A stretch of DNA of 64,000 nucleotides. Origin: Shimia sp047124445. Lineage in GTDB: Bacteria; Pseudomonadota; Alphaproteobacteria; Rhodobacterales; Rhodobacteraceae. Position numbers and translations under genes: made by a program. Where the stretch lies: assembly GCF_047124445.1 (NCBI RefSeq), contig NZ_CP138921.1, positions 3,224,001 through 3,288,000 on the forward strand. Direction: 5' to 3'. The notes beneath the pieces were generated by a model. That model was given only the letters and a program-made list of their open reading frames with translations, had not been told where the DNA came from and did no database searches. How positions within the stretch are numbered: position 1 is the first letter of the stretch; every line of letters begins with the position of its first letter. Below are positions 7,279 to 15,953 of this stretch, piece by piece.

Positions 7279-9195
7279 TTAGCGCTTGCTGTCGTCCAGG
7301 TCTTCGAAGTCGGCGTCGACGATGTCATCGTCAGCCGCAGGACCTGCGTCCATGTCTGGCGCCTCTTCACCGGCTTCTTCCTGAGCCGACTTGTAGATCG
7401 CTTCGCCCAGACGCATTGCCACTTCCATGACGTTCTGGATGCCGGACTTCAGCTTCTCAGCTGTGACGTCGTCTTTTTCCAGCTCGTCTTTCAGCGCGGC
7501 CACGGCCAGTTCGATGGCTTCAACAGTGGATGGGTCCACTTTGTCGCCGTGCTCTGCCACCTGTTTCTCGGTGTCGTGCACGAGGCTTTCGGCCTGGTTG
7601 CGGGCTTCGATCAGCTCGCGGCGCTCTTTGTCTGCCTCGGCGTTGTCCTCGGCATCCTGCACCATCTTTTCGATGTCCTCGTCAGACAGACCACCGGACG
7701 CTTGGATGGTGATCTTCTGCTCTTTGCCGGTGCCTTTGTCAGCCGCGCCCACAGACACGATGCCGTTGGCGTCGATGTCGAAGGTCACTTCGATCTGAGG
7801 CATGCCGCGTGGGGCTGGCGGGATGTCTTCGAGGTTGAACTGGCCCAGGATCTTGTTGTCCGCTGCCATTTCGCGCTCACCCTGGAACACGCGGATGGTC
7901 ACGGCGTTCTGGTTGTCTTCGGCGGTGGAGAACACCTGAGACTTTTTGGTTGGGATCGTGGTGTTGCGGTCGATCAGACGGGTGAACACGCCACCAAGGG
8001 TTTCGATGCCCAGGGACAGCGGAGTCACGTCCAGAAGAACAACGTCTTTCACGTCGCCCTGCAGAACACCGGCCTGAATGGCGGCGCCCATGGCCACAAC
8101 TTCGTCAGGGTTCACACCTTTGTGTGGCTCCTTGCCGAAGAATTTGGTCACTTCCGCGATCACTTTTGGCATGCGGGTCATACCACCCACGAGAACCACT
8201 TCGTCGATCTCGTTTGCGGACAGGCCGGCATCTTTCAGCGCGGCGGCGCATGGCTTCAGCGAGGCTTTGATCAGGTCGTTCACCAGGCTTTCCAGCTTCG
8301 CACGGGTCAGTTTGATGACCATGTGCAGCGGGGTGCCGGAGGTTGGGTCCATGGAGATAAACGGCTGGTTGATCTCGGTCTGGGAAGAGGAGGAAAGCTC
8401 GATTTTGGCTTTCTCGGCCGCTTCTTTCAGACGCTGCAGCGCCATTTTGTCTTTGGTCAGGTCGACGTTGTGCTCTTTTTTGAACTCATCCGCGAGGTAG
8501 TTCACGATGCGCATGTCGAAGTCTTCACCGCCGAGGAAGGTGTCCCCGTTGGTGGATTTAACTTCAAACAGACCGTCGTCGATTTCCAGGATGGTCACGT
8601 CGAAGGTACCGCCGCCGAGGTCATAGACCGCGATGGTTTGGGTGTCTTCTTTGTCCAGGCCGTAGGCCAGAGCGGCCGCGGTTGGTTCGTTGATGATGCG
8701 CAGCACTTCGAGGCCAGCGATCTTGCCGGCGTCTTTGGTGGCCTGACGCTGAGCGTCGTTGAAGTACGCAGGAACGGTGATGACCGCTTGGGTCACATCT
8801 TCGCCGAGGTAGGACTCAGCGGTTTCTTTCATCTTGCCGAGGATGAAAGCGGAGATTTGCGATGGGGAGTATTTCTCACCCTTGGCTTCGACCCACGCGT
8901 CGCCGTTGCCGCCGTTGATTACGGAGAACGGCATGTTCTTCAGGTCTTTGGCCAGAGCCGCGTCATCGCGACGGCGGCCGATCAGACGCTTCACACCAAA
9001 AACGGTGTTTTCCGGGTTGGTGACGGCCTGACGCTTGGCTGGCTGGCCAACGAGGCGCTCGTCATCGGTGAACGCAACGATGGACGGCGTGGTGCGCGCG
9101 CCTTCGGCGTTTTCGATTACTTTTGGCTGGGAACCATCCATGATGGCTACGCAGGAGTTTGTTGTACCGAGATCGATACCAATCACTTTGCTCAT
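7279..9195 (-). CDS. dnaK: Chaperone DnaK (Hsp70)
   Basis: The 638-residue Hsp70 has an N-terminal actin-like ATPase domain: IGIDLGTTNSCVA phosphate loop 1, VPAYFNDAQRQATKDA, IAVYDLGGGTFDVTI, and VVLVGGMTRMPKV. The substrate-binding domain begins at about residue 390 (DVTPLSLGIET) and is followed by a helical lid and an acidic tail. It acts in the cytoplasm with DnaJ and GrpE to refold proteins. AAGGGATC precedes the ATG. An RpoH-type promoter lies about 110 bases upstream, which predicts heat-shock control. Its length and all its motifs are those expected for DnaK. Confidence 0.99.
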   Translation of the reverse strand: MSKVIGIDLGTTNSCVAIMDGSQPKVIENAEGARTTPSIVAFTDDERLVGQPAKRQAVTNPENTVFGVKRLIGRRRDDAALAKDLKNMPFSVINGGNGDAWVEAKGEKYSPSQISAFILGKMKETAESYLGEDVTQAVITVPAYFNDAQRQATKDAGKIAGLEVLRIINEPTAAALAYGLDKEDTQTIAVYDLGGGTFDVTILEIDDGLFEVKSTNGDTFLGGEDFDMRIVNYLADEFKKEHNVDLTKDKMALQRLKEAAEKAKIELSSSSQTEINQPFISMDPTSGTPLHMVIKLTRAKLESLVNDLIKASLKPCAAALKDAGLSANEIDEVVLVGGMTRMPKVIAEVTKFFGKEPHKGVNPDEVVAMGAAIQAGVLQGDVKDVVLLDVTPLSLGIETLGGVFTRLIDRNTTIPTKKSQVFSTAEDNQNAVTIRVFQGEREMAADNKILGQFNLEDIPPAPRGMPQIEVTFDIDANGIVSVGAADKGTGKEQKITIQASGGLSDEDIEKMVQDAEDNAEADKERRELIEARNQAESLVHDTEKQVAEHGDKVDPSTVEAIELAVAALKDELEKDDVTAEKLKSGIQNVMEVAMRLGEAIYKSAQEEAGEEAPDMDAGPAADDDIVDADFEDLDDSKR

Positions 9196-9302
9196 TTTTG
9201 ATCCCTTCTACTTAAGGCGATATTTCAGGTCGGACCCGTTATGGCATCCAAGCCTGATCCACTTAGCACACGGCGGGTAAGCCTAAGTGCGCTTCGCAGC
9301 GT

Positions 9303-9331
9303 ATATAGGGAGCAAGAATTAGTGCTGCAAG
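9303..9331 (-). promoter_or_regulatory. Putative RpoH (sigma-32) heat-shock promoter of dnaKJ
   Basis: Read on the minus strand, CTTG (9331-9328) is followed after 18 bases by CCTATAT (9309-9303). This fits the alphaproteobacterial sigma-32 form CTTG-N17/18-CYTATNT as I know it. It lies 108-136 bases upstream of the dnaK start. Confidence 0.75.
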
Positions 9332-9386
9332 CATCTCGAAAGGGGGATTGTGGCCCAAACGCTACAAATTATGCTGCATTTTAAAT

Positions 9387-10013
9387 ATGAGGGCGGAGAA
9401 TTTGGCAGAACCCTTAAAAATTGCCGGTTTTGAGATTTTCAAAGACTGCCTGACACCCGAGGAGCAGGCCGCAATGGTCTCGGATTTGCGCGCGGTGGCG
9501 CAGGTGGCGCCGATGCGGCATCCGGTGACTCGCTGGGGCAAACAAATGAGTGTGAAAATGACCAGCGCCGGGCGGTTGGGCTGGATCAGCGACAAACGAG
9601 GCTACCGCTATGAGGCGCGTCATCCGGATGGCATGGCTTGGCCGCCGATCCCGCAGCGCATTCTGGATCTGTGGCAAAGTAAAACCAATTTGGCGCGCCA
9701 GCCGGATTGTTGCCTGATCAACTTTTACGGCGAGGGCGCGCGCATGGGGCTACATCAAGACAATGACGAAGGGGATTTTTCCTACCCGGTGTTGTCGGTG
9801 AGCCTTGGTGACGATGGGTTGTTTCGCATGGGCGGGGTCGGGCGCGGGGGCAAGACGCAATCGGTCTGGCTGAGTTCCGGTGATGTGGTGGTGATGGGGG
9901 GCGCGGCGCGGCTGGCGTATCACGGGGTGGACCGTATCCGCTTTGGCAGCTCGTCGCTGCTGCCGGATGGCGGACGGATCAACATCACGCTGCGGGTGGT
10001 GCAGGATAACTAG
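9387..10013 (+). CDS. alkB: AlkB family alpha-ketoglutarate-dependent dioxygenase
   Basis: This family removes alkyl groups from 1-methyladenine and 3-methylcytosine by oxidative demethylation, using Fe(II) and 2-oxoglutarate. The 208-residue protein has the iron-binding HxD (GLHQDND) and the distal His (AYHGVDRI), plus an RINITLR strand that supplies the 2-oxoglutarate arginine. Length matches E. coli AlkB (216). The ATG at 9387 gives the conventional length; an upstream ATG at 9348 would add 13 atypical residues. It is divergent from dnaK. No ada gene is adjacent, although an AraC-Ogt fusion lies at about 50 kb. Confidence 0.93.
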   Translation: MRAENLAEPLKIAGFEIFKDCLTPEEQAAMVSDLRAVAQVAPMRHPVTRWGKQMSVKMTSAGRLGWISDKRGYRYEARHPDGMAWPPIPQRILDLWQSKTNLARQPDCCLINFYGEGARMGLHQDNDEGDFSYPVLSVSLGDDGLFRMGGVGRGGKTQSVWLSSGDVVVMGGAARLAYHGVDRIRFGSSSLLPDGGRINITLRVVQDN

Positions 10014-10039
10014 ATTTCAAAACTCTTAGAAACAGTAGG

Positions 10040-10528
10040 CTAGCAAGAAAAGCGGGTCCGATCGAAATTGAATTCCTGCGGAGCATCACAGCGGCGTCGT
10101 GTGTACGGTACTAGCCCGGTTTTCAGAGAAAAAACGTCGCCTGGGAGGCTCGCGACTATTGTACGTTGCGCCAATGCCAAGTTCTCGCATTGAAAACCTC
10201 CGCCTGAGGTCTTGGTCACCGGATTGTAGCTGTTTGTAGGATGGCGCCAACAAATGGCCCTCTGACCAGAAACAATGCTTGTTTTGTAATCTTCAGGGAC
10301 GCCAAATTGGTTGCCTGGGTACCATAGCCATGCTTTCCCGTTTGGGGCTAAAAAATTGACTTGGAACCCGTGACCCGGAGAAAGCGAGAGGTAAGTGGTG
10401 TTCCCTTGAGGGTATGTGGGGAAGTGATTTTCACGCGATGATACCTCTACGATACTTTTCGTATTGGTCTCATAGCTGGCACAACCAAATGCCAGTAAGG
10501 CAACTGTGATGATCACCCCCCATTTCAT
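10040..10528 (-). CDS. Small putative lipoprotein of unknown function
   Basis: The 162-residue protein has a lipoprotein signal (KWGVIITVALLAFGC, lipobox AFGC) and no recognised domain. Four cysteines occur in the second half (AICWRHP, FQCENLA, RRCDAP, RTRFSC), possibly forming disulfides in the periplasm. It lies four bases downstream of the next lipoprotein gene, so the two form an operon. Base composition is clearly more AT-rich than its neighbours (26 G+C in the 60 bases 10441-10500), which suggests later acquisition. Confidence 0.7.
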   Translation of the reverse strand: MKWGVIITVALLAFGCASYETNTKSIVEVSSRENHFPTYPQGNTTYLSLSPGHGFQVNFLAPNGKAWLWYPGNQFGVPEDYKTSIVSGQRAICWRHPTNSYNPVTKTSGGGFQCENLALAQRTIVASLPGDVFSLKTGLVPYTRRRCDAPQEFNFDRTRFSC

Positions 10529-10532
10529 TACG

Positions 10533-10931
10533 TTAGCACTTCAGCGCGACGGACCAGCCAGGAAAAGAGCCGGAAATTTTACTACGCAGTTCCGTAAGAT
10601 CTGTAGTTGCGATGTCTCCTCCAATGAAAGCCAGTACTCCTGGGTTAAACGTGCCATTACACCCAGTTGCAGCACGTGAGGCGGCTTCAATGTCGGCAAC
10701 GTAATATGGCGCAGGCTTACCAACGTGGTCCACAAGCGCTTGGTTTCGTTCCTTTACGTGAGCAACCCGAAAGTTTTTACCATTAACACTGACAGTTTTA
10801 GCTTCGGACAAAGCGGCTTCGTTTTGAGCAGTATTTTTGGCTCGTTCGGCCTGTTGTTCAGGTGTGAGGCTGGGGCCTCCACAAGCGGCAAGCAGGGTCG
10901 CGGTTACTAAGATGGAGAGAGAAGTGCGCAT
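10533..10931 (-). CDS. Small putative lipoprotein of unknown function
   Basis: The 132-residue protein starts with a lipoprotein signal (RTSLSILVTATLLAACGG, lipobox LAAC) followed by a charged Q/A-rich helix (LTPEQQAERAKNTAQNEAAL) and a small domain with two cysteines (ATGCNGTF and the terminal KC). The ATG at 10931 is chosen because TTGAGGA sits seven bases before it; an in-frame TTG at 10943 overlaps that ribosome site. It is the first gene of an AT-rich two-gene operon. Confidence 0.7.
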   Translation of the reverse strand: MRTSLSILVTATLLAACGGPSLTPEQQAERAKNTAQNEAALSEAKTVSVNGKNFRVAHVKERNQALVDHVGKPAPYYVADIEAASRAATGCNGTFNPGVLAFIGGDIATTDLTELRSKISGSFPGWSVALKC

Positions 10932-11086
10932 GGGAATCCTCAAGTGAATTGGCGTGCAAAATACACGCCAAGATTGATATCCGATCGCAACAATGTGTAA
11001 AGCACAAAAAAATCAATTTGCAAAAGTGGCTTAAAGGCCTCTCGTTTTACTCAGCGAAGGGCAACAGCTTGTCGCCAGCCAGCGGA

Positions 11087-11908
11087 TCACCGGCGCGCAC
11101 TCCAGGACAGGGATGCGTGTTTGCGGGTGTAGAATTCGCCCATCAGCCCCACCATCAACAGCACCACACCAACGATGATCGGATACTCGATGGAGGAGTT
11201 GCGTGGGAAATAGTTGATGAAAGCAAAGCCGCGGGCCTGGTCGATACAGTGAAACAGCGGGTTCCAGTCAAACATAGCCAACATGAACGGTGGCAGGGTG
11301 TTGGCGACAAACATCTTGCCGGAGGCGATCATATTGGCGCGGGCGTAGATGGTGTTGGCGATGCCGACAAAGGTCGGGAACCACGGCTTGAGCGCGAGGA
11401 ACACGGTGCCGATGGCGAGGCCGGTGAACCAGGCCACGAGCAACATGCCAAAGGTAGGAATGGGCTGGTCGATCTCAAACGGGGTGAAGGCGACGTGGTA
11501 GACAAACAGGATCGCGGCCAGTGAAAGCACCTGGATATAAAGCGTGCCCAGGGCGGCTGACATGATCGCGATGATGGTGTTCATTGGTGCGTGTTTCATC
11601 ATCGGCGACGACGGGCCTTCAGAGTTGACCACAGACCCCATGGTTTTGGTGTGGGTCATAAATAGGAAAACGCCGGACATGATGTAGATGAGGAAGTCGC
11701 CGCGCAGGGCCGCGCCGCGCAGGCCGAGCACCGAGAACATCACGTAAAACGCCATCACGAAGATCACGGTTTGCAGCATGTTCATGACAATCGACATCAG
11801 CGCGTTGCCATGGCTTTTGCGCACGCTGCGGACAATGGCGTGATAGATCAGTTCGGCGATGTTGAGCGCCGACGCGAAGGTCGTTTTAGGTGCGGATTGC
11901 TGAAACAT
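11087..11908 (-). CDS. ABC-2 type polysaccharide export permease (KpsM/Wzm-like)
   Basis: The 273-residue protein has six predicted membrane segments (for example MNMLQTVIFVMAFYVMFSVL, LIYIMSGVFLFM, YPIIVGVVLLMVGLMGEFY). The layout matches permeases that export capsule, O-antigen or teichoic-type chains through the inner membrane. The SPMMKHAPMNTIIAIMSAAL stretch resembles the coupling region of the family. No ATP-binding partner (KpsT/Wzt) is adjacent, so the ATPase must lie elsewhere. It fits with kdsB and the Wza-like gene downstream as part of an export system. The ATG at 11908 gives a normal family length. Confidence 0.85.
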   Translation of the reverse strand: MFQQSAPKTTFASALNIAELIYHAIVRSVRKSHGNALMSIVMNMLQTVIFVMAFYVMFSVLGLRGAALRGDFLIYIMSGVFLFMTHTKTMGSVVNSEGPSSPMMKHAPMNTIIAIMSAALGTLYIQVLSLAAILFVYHVAFTPFEIDQPIPTFGMLLVAWFTGLAIGTVFLALKPWFPTFVGIANTIYARANMIASGKMFVANTLPPFMLAMFDWNPLFHCIDQARGFAFINYFPRNSSIEYPIIVGVVLLMVGLMGEFYTRKHASLSWSARR

Positions 11909-12026
11909 TCACTATGCCGGTTGCGGAGCGCCCTTAGGATGACAGGGAAATCTTGCCGTTCTGTTACGCAGGGAGCATAAGGGGCACGGCAGAAATAAAC
12001 AACAAATGCCTTTTAGGAGAAAACCA

Positions 12027-12824
12027 TTGAATTACGACACTTTGATTCCGGTTATTCGTAAGCTGGCCATTGAGGCTGGTGCCGAAATTATGAAGATTTA
12101 TCAGGCGGATGACTTTGATGTGAAAGTCAAAAGCGACGACAGCCCGGTGACGGCGGCAGATGAGGCGGCAGATGCGCTGATTTCGGCTGGTTTGCGGGCG
12201 GCATTTCCGGATGTGATGCTGGTGACGGAAGAGCAATCTGAAAGCCACGCAGCGAAAGGCGATACATTTCTGATCGTCGATCCGCTGGACGGCACCAAGG
12301 AGTTCATCCACCGTCGCGGGGATTTCACCGTGAACATCGCTTATGTCGAAAACGGCGTGCCGCAGCGTGGTGTGGTTTACGCACCGGCCAAGAACCGCAT
12401 GTTCTTCACGCAAGCGGACGGCCAGGCGGTGGAAGAGACCGGCGCGTTTGACCCGGAGACCGTGGGTGAGGTCAAAGCGATCAATGTGGCGGACAGCGAC
12501 AATGCCGCGCTTTACGTGGTGGCATCCAAGTCCCACCGCGATCAGGCGACCGACGACTACATCAACAAATACAACGTCAAAGACATGAAGAGCGCGGGGT
12601 CCTCTCTGAAGTTCTGTCTGGTGGCCACCGGCGAAGCGGACATTTATCCGCGTGTGGGTCGCACCATGGAGTGGGACACAGCAGCGGGTCACGCGGTGCT
12701 GTTGGGTGCCGGCGGGGATGTAGTGCGGTTTGATGACCATACGCCGCTGAAGTACGGTAAAGAGGATTTTGCCAACCCGTTCTTCATTGCCTACGCCCCA
12801 AAAGTGGAGCTGAAAGAAGCCTGA
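12027..12824 (+). CDS. cysQ: 3'(2'),5'-bisphosphate nucleotidase CysQ
   Basis: CysQ dephosphorylates PAP (and PAPS) to AMP, which removes the by-product of sulfate activation and sulfotransfer. The inositol-monophosphatase fold is evident: VTEEQSE, the metal site DPLDGTKEF, and the second metal site MEWDTAAGHAVL. A TTG start at 12027 is favoured because AGGAG lies seven bases upstream; it gives 265 residues, the usual CysQ length. An ATG at 12006 lies before this ribosome site. It overlaps kdsB (TGATG). Its place in a locus with a sulfotransferase is notable, since PAP is the product of that reaction. Confidence 0.93.
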   Translation: MNYDTLIPVIRKLAIEAGAEIMKIYQADDFDVKVKSDDSPVTAADEAADALISAGLRAAFPDVMLVTEEQSESHAAKGDTFLIVDPLDGTKEFIHRRGDFTVNIAYVENGVPQRGVVYAPAKNRMFFTQADGQAVEETGAFDPETVGEVKAINVADSDNAALYVVASKSHRDQATDDYINKYNVKDMKSAGSSLKFCLVATGEADIYPRVGRTMEWDTAAGHAVLLGAGGDVVRFDDHTPLKYGKEDFANPFFIAYAPKVELKEA

Positions 12825-13624
12825 TGTCTGTCCTGATCGTCATTCCGGCGCGTTATGCGTCCACACGCTATCCCGGCAAACCGCTGGCGGAACTCAAAGG
12901 CGCAACCGGGGAGGCCAAAAGCCTGATCCGGCGCAGTTGGGAAGCGGCCTGTGCGGTCAAAGGTGTGGATCGCGTGGTTGTGGCGACGGATGATGATCGC
13001 ATCAAGGCAGCAAGCGAAGCCTTTGGCGCAGAGGTGGTGATGACCTCGCCGGACTGCGCCAATGGCACCGAACGCTGCGCCGAGGCGTTTGACGTTTTGG
13101 GCGACGGTTATGAGATTGTGGTGAACCTGCAGGGTGACGCGCCGCTGACACCCGCTTGGTTTGTCGAAGACCTGGTTGCGGGGTTGCGCCGGGATCCGGT
13201 GGCGGAGGTGGCGACGCCGGTGTTGCGCTGCGACGGGCGGGCGCTTAACGGCTTTTTGGAAGATCGTAAGGCCGGGCGCGTGGGAGGCACCACGGCGGTG
13301 TTTTCCAAAGACCGGCATGCGCTCTATTTCTCCAAGGAAGTGGTGCCGTTCACCGATGCCACCTTTGCGGATGAGGATGAAACGCCGGTGTTTCACCATG
13401 TTGGGGTTTACGCCTATCGGCCATCGGCGCTGGGCGCGTATCCGCGTTGGGAGGCCGGGCCGTTGGAGCAGCTGGAAGGGCTGGAGCAGCTGCGGTTCAT
13501 GGAGCAGGGCCGGCAGGTGCTCTGCGTGGAGGTTGAAGCGCGGGGGCGGCAGTTCTGGGAGTTGAACAACCCCGAAGATGTGCCACGCATTGAGGCGATG
13601 ATGGCGCAGATGGGCACCGCATGA
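12824..13624 (+). CDS. kdsB: 3-deoxy-manno-octulosonate cytidylyltransferase
   Basis: KdsB makes CMP-Kdo from CTP and Kdo, the donor for LPS inner core and for the Kdo linker of group 2 capsules. The 266-residue protein shows the nucleotide-binding N-terminus VIPARYASTRYPGKPL, VVVATDDDRI, NLQGDAP (metal and nucleotide site) and HHVGVYAYR. Length is slightly above E. coli KdsB (248). It is translationally coupled on both sides: one-base overlap with cysQ and ATGA overlap with the GT2 gene. It could be the LPS enzyme or a capsule-specific KpsU-like copy. Confidence 0.95.
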   Translation: MSVLIVIPARYASTRYPGKPLAELKGATGEAKSLIRRSWEAACAVKGVDRVVVATDDDRIKAASEAFGAEVVMTSPDCANGTERCAEAFDVLGDGYEIVVNLQGDAPLTPAWFVEDLVAGLRRDPVAEVATPVLRCDGRALNGFLEDRKAGRVGGTTAVFSKDRHALYFSKEVVPFTDATFADEDETPVFHHVGVYAYRPSALGAYPRWEAGPLEQLEGLEQLRFMEQGRQVLCVEVEARGRQFWELNNPEDVPRIEAMMAQMGTA

Positions 13625-14922
13625 GCCTGCCCGCCGGACAGCCAACCATCAGTGTGGTGGTTGTGAGCTGGCGGCGGCCGGAGGCGCTTAAGCGCGCCTT
13701 GGTGGGCATCTCGCAACTGCGCTATCCGGCGTTTGAAGTTGTGGTGGTGGCGGATGCTGCTGGAGTGGCGGCGGCCAAGACCTTGCCGTTTGGCGATCAA
13801 CTGAAAACGGTGGAATACGAAACCCCCAATATTTCGGCGGCGCGCAACCGCGGCATTGCCCATGCTGCGGGCGAGGTTGTGGCATTTATCGATGACGATG
13901 CGGTGCCGGAGACCGGCTGGTTGCATCATCTGGCGGCGCCGTTTGCCAAGCCAGAGGTGGCGGCAGCGGGCGGATATGTGCGCGGGCGCAACGGGATCAG
14001 CTTTCAGTGGCAAGCGCAGAGTGTCGATGGCACGGGCGCGGGGGTGCCGTTTGAGATCCATGGCGATGACCCGGTGGTGCTGACGCCAAATGCGGAGCGG
14101 GCGATCAAGACCGAAGGCACCAATATGGCGTTTCGACGCGAGGTGCTGGCAGAGCTGGGCGGGTTTGATCCGGCGTTTCACTACTATCTGGATGAAACTG
14201 ATTTGAACCTGCGGCTGGCGGCAGCGGGCCACAAGACCGCGATTGTGCCGCGGGCCGAGGTGCATCACGGCTTTGCCGAGAACCGCCAGCGCACGGTGGC
14301 GCGGGTGCCGCGGGATCTGAGCGAAATTGGGGCCAGCAAGGCGGTGTTTTTGCGCAAGCATTGCCCGGAAGGTCAGCGCGCAGAGGTGTGGAAAGCCTTT
14401 TGCCAGGGGCAGCGGCGGCGGTTGGTGCGCCATATGGTGGCAGGCCACATCATGCCCGGCGATGTGCGCCGGCTGATGCGCGGTTTGCAGCAAGGCTATG
14501 CCGATGGGCAGACACGTGCGCTGGGCCAGACGCCGGAATTGACACGGGCGGCGGAGGGCTTTGCGCCTTTGGAGGTTGCGACAGGCCCGCAGGTGGTGAT
14601 CTATGGGCGCTTTTGGCGGCGGCGCGCGATTTTGCGCGAAGCCAAACAGGCGGCGCGGAACGGCAAGCTGCCATCGGTGTTCATCTTCTCACGCACGGGG
14701 CTGTTCCATTCGGTACGCTTTGATCCGGCTGGGTTCTGGATACAGCGCGGTGGGCTGTTTGGGCGCTCGGAGCGGCGCCAGTCGCTGTTTCGCATTGGCG
14801 GCTATGGCGCGCGGCTAAAACAAGAATTTCAACGGGTTGCAGCGCAGCGGCTTTTGTCAGAGACACTGTTGCCCAAACGATTGCAGACAAAACAACACGC
14901 TCAGAAACGGAGCAGATCATGA
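13621..14922 (+). CDS. Glycosyltransferase family 2 protein
   Basis: The 433-residue protein has an N-terminal GT-A fold: SVVVVSWRRPEALKRAL, the ISAARNRGIAHAAGEVVAF region, and the metal-binding FIDDDAVPE at about residue 90. A second acidic motif YLDETDLNLRL at about residue 195 matches the GT2 ED acceptor-site signature. The last ~170 residues are basic and have no clear assignment. It starts inside kdsB's stop and ends inside the start of the next epimerase gene, so it belongs to one operon. Sugar and acceptor are unknown. Confidence 0.9.
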   Translation: MSLPAGQPTISVVVVSWRRPEALKRALVGISQLRYPAFEVVVVADAAGVAAAKTLPFGDQLKTVEYETPNISAARNRGIAHAAGEVVAFIDDDAVPETGWLHHLAAPFAKPEVAAAGGYVRGRNGISFQWQAQSVDGTGAGVPFEIHGDDPVVLTPNAERAIKTEGTNMAFRREVLAELGGFDPAFHYYLDETDLNLRLAAAGHKTAIVPRAEVHHGFAENRQRTVARVPRDLSEIGASKAVFLRKHCPEGQRAEVWKAFCQGQRRRLVRHMVAGHIMPGDVRRLMRGLQQGYADGQTRALGQTPELTRAAEGFAPLEVATGPQVVIYGRFWRRRAILREAKQAARNGKLPSVFIFSRTGLFHSVRFDPAGFWIQRGGLFGRSERRQSLFRIGGYGARLKQEFQRVAAQRLLSETLLPKRLQTKQHAQKRSRS

Positions 14923-15947
14923 CGCAGGATCAACAGCACACCGCCTTGGTGACAGGCACCGCAGGGTTCATTGGCTTTCACACCGCAGAGCGGTTGTTGC
15001 AGGAGGGCTGGAAGGTTGTCGGGCTGGATGCGATGACTGACTACTATGATGTGACCCTGAAAGAGCGGCGTCATGCGATCTTGAAACAGAGCGGGCAGTT
15101 CACCGCTGTGGAAGATCGGCTGGAAAGAGACGGTGTCTTGATGGGGCTGTTTGCCGAGCACAAGCCGGATGTGGTGATTCACCTCGCGGCACAGGCTGGG
15201 GTGCGCTACTCGATTGATGCGCCCCGCTCTTATGTGGAGGCCAACCTCGTGGGCACATTTGAGTTGCTGGAGGCCGCGCGGGCCTTTCCGCCGCAGCACA
15301 TGTTGCTGGCGTCTACCAGTTCGGCCTATGGCGCCAACACCGAGATGCCCTATGCGGAGACCCACAAAGCCGACAGCCAGATGTCATTTTATGCGGCCAC
15401 CAAGAAGGCCAACGAGGTCATGGCGCATTCCTATGCGCATCTCTACCACCTGCCCACGACGATGTTCCGGTTTTTCACGGTTTATGGCCCGTGGGGACGC
15501 CCGGATATGGCGCTGTTCAAATTCACCAAGGCGATTTTGGAAGGCAGCGCGATCGACATCTATAACCATGGCGATATGAGCCGGGACTTCACCTACATCG
15601 ATGATCTGGTTACCGGCATTGTGAACCTGATTGAGGCTGCGCCAGAGACGGCGGAGGGCCGCGAAGGTGCGCGCGATGGCGACAGTCTGAGCCCGGTGGC
15701 GCCGTGGCGTGTGGTGAACATTGGCAATGGGCAGCCGGTGCAGCTGATGAAATTTGTTGAGGCCATTGAAGCGGCGCTGGGCCAGGAGGCCAAGAAGAAC
15801 TTCATGGACATGCAGCCGGGGGATGTGCCCGCGACCTGGGCGGATGCGCGGCTGCTGGAGCAGTTGACCGGCACCATCCCGCAAACGCCCGTGGAAGAGG
15901 GCGTTGCGAAGTTTGTGGCATGGTATCGCGAGTATTACGCCGTCTAA
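14919..15947 (+). CDS. NAD-dependent sugar epimerase, UDP-glucuronate 4-epimerase-like
   Basis: This extended short-chain dehydrogenase (342 residues) has a Rossmann start TGTAGFIGFHTAERLL, the DAMTDYYDVTLKERR segment typical of UDP-glucuronate epimerases (LpsL/WbnF group), HLAAQAGVRYSI, and the catalytic YAATKK. It would convert UDP-glucuronate to UDP-galacturonate, a charged building block for surface glycans. A GGAGCAG ribosome site precedes the ATG, which overlaps the previous stop. A UDP-glucose dehydrogenase is not in the window. It is convergent with the dehydratase gene six bases away. Confidence 0.9.
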   Translation: MTQDQQHTALVTGTAGFIGFHTAERLLQEGWKVVGLDAMTDYYDVTLKERRHAILKQSGQFTAVEDRLERDGVLMGLFAEHKPDVVIHLAAQAGVRYSIDAPRSYVEANLVGTFELLEAARAFPPQHMLLASTSSAYGANTEMPYAETHKADSQMSFYAATKKANEVMAHSYAHLYHLPTTMFRFFTVYGPWGRPDMALFKFTKAILEGSAIDIYNHGDMSRDFTYIDDLVTGIVNLIEAAPETAEGREGARDGDSLSPVAPWRVVNIGNGQPVQLMKFVEAIEAALGQEAKKNFMDMQPGDVPATWADARLLEQLTGTIPQTPVEEGVAKFVAWYREYYAV

Positions 15948-15953
15948 GCGTGC

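Noticed and set aside
6027..7430. A 467-codon open frame on the plus strand opposite dnaJ
   Set aside because: It mirrors dnaJ codons, has a repetitive Ala/Gly/His composition and no ribosome-binding site.
7237..9201. A 654-codon open frame on the plus strand opposite dnaK
   Set aside because: Long antisense frames opposite Hsp70 genes are a known by-product of codon usage. The protein is His/Val/Phe-rich without any motif, and dnaK on the other strand is certain.
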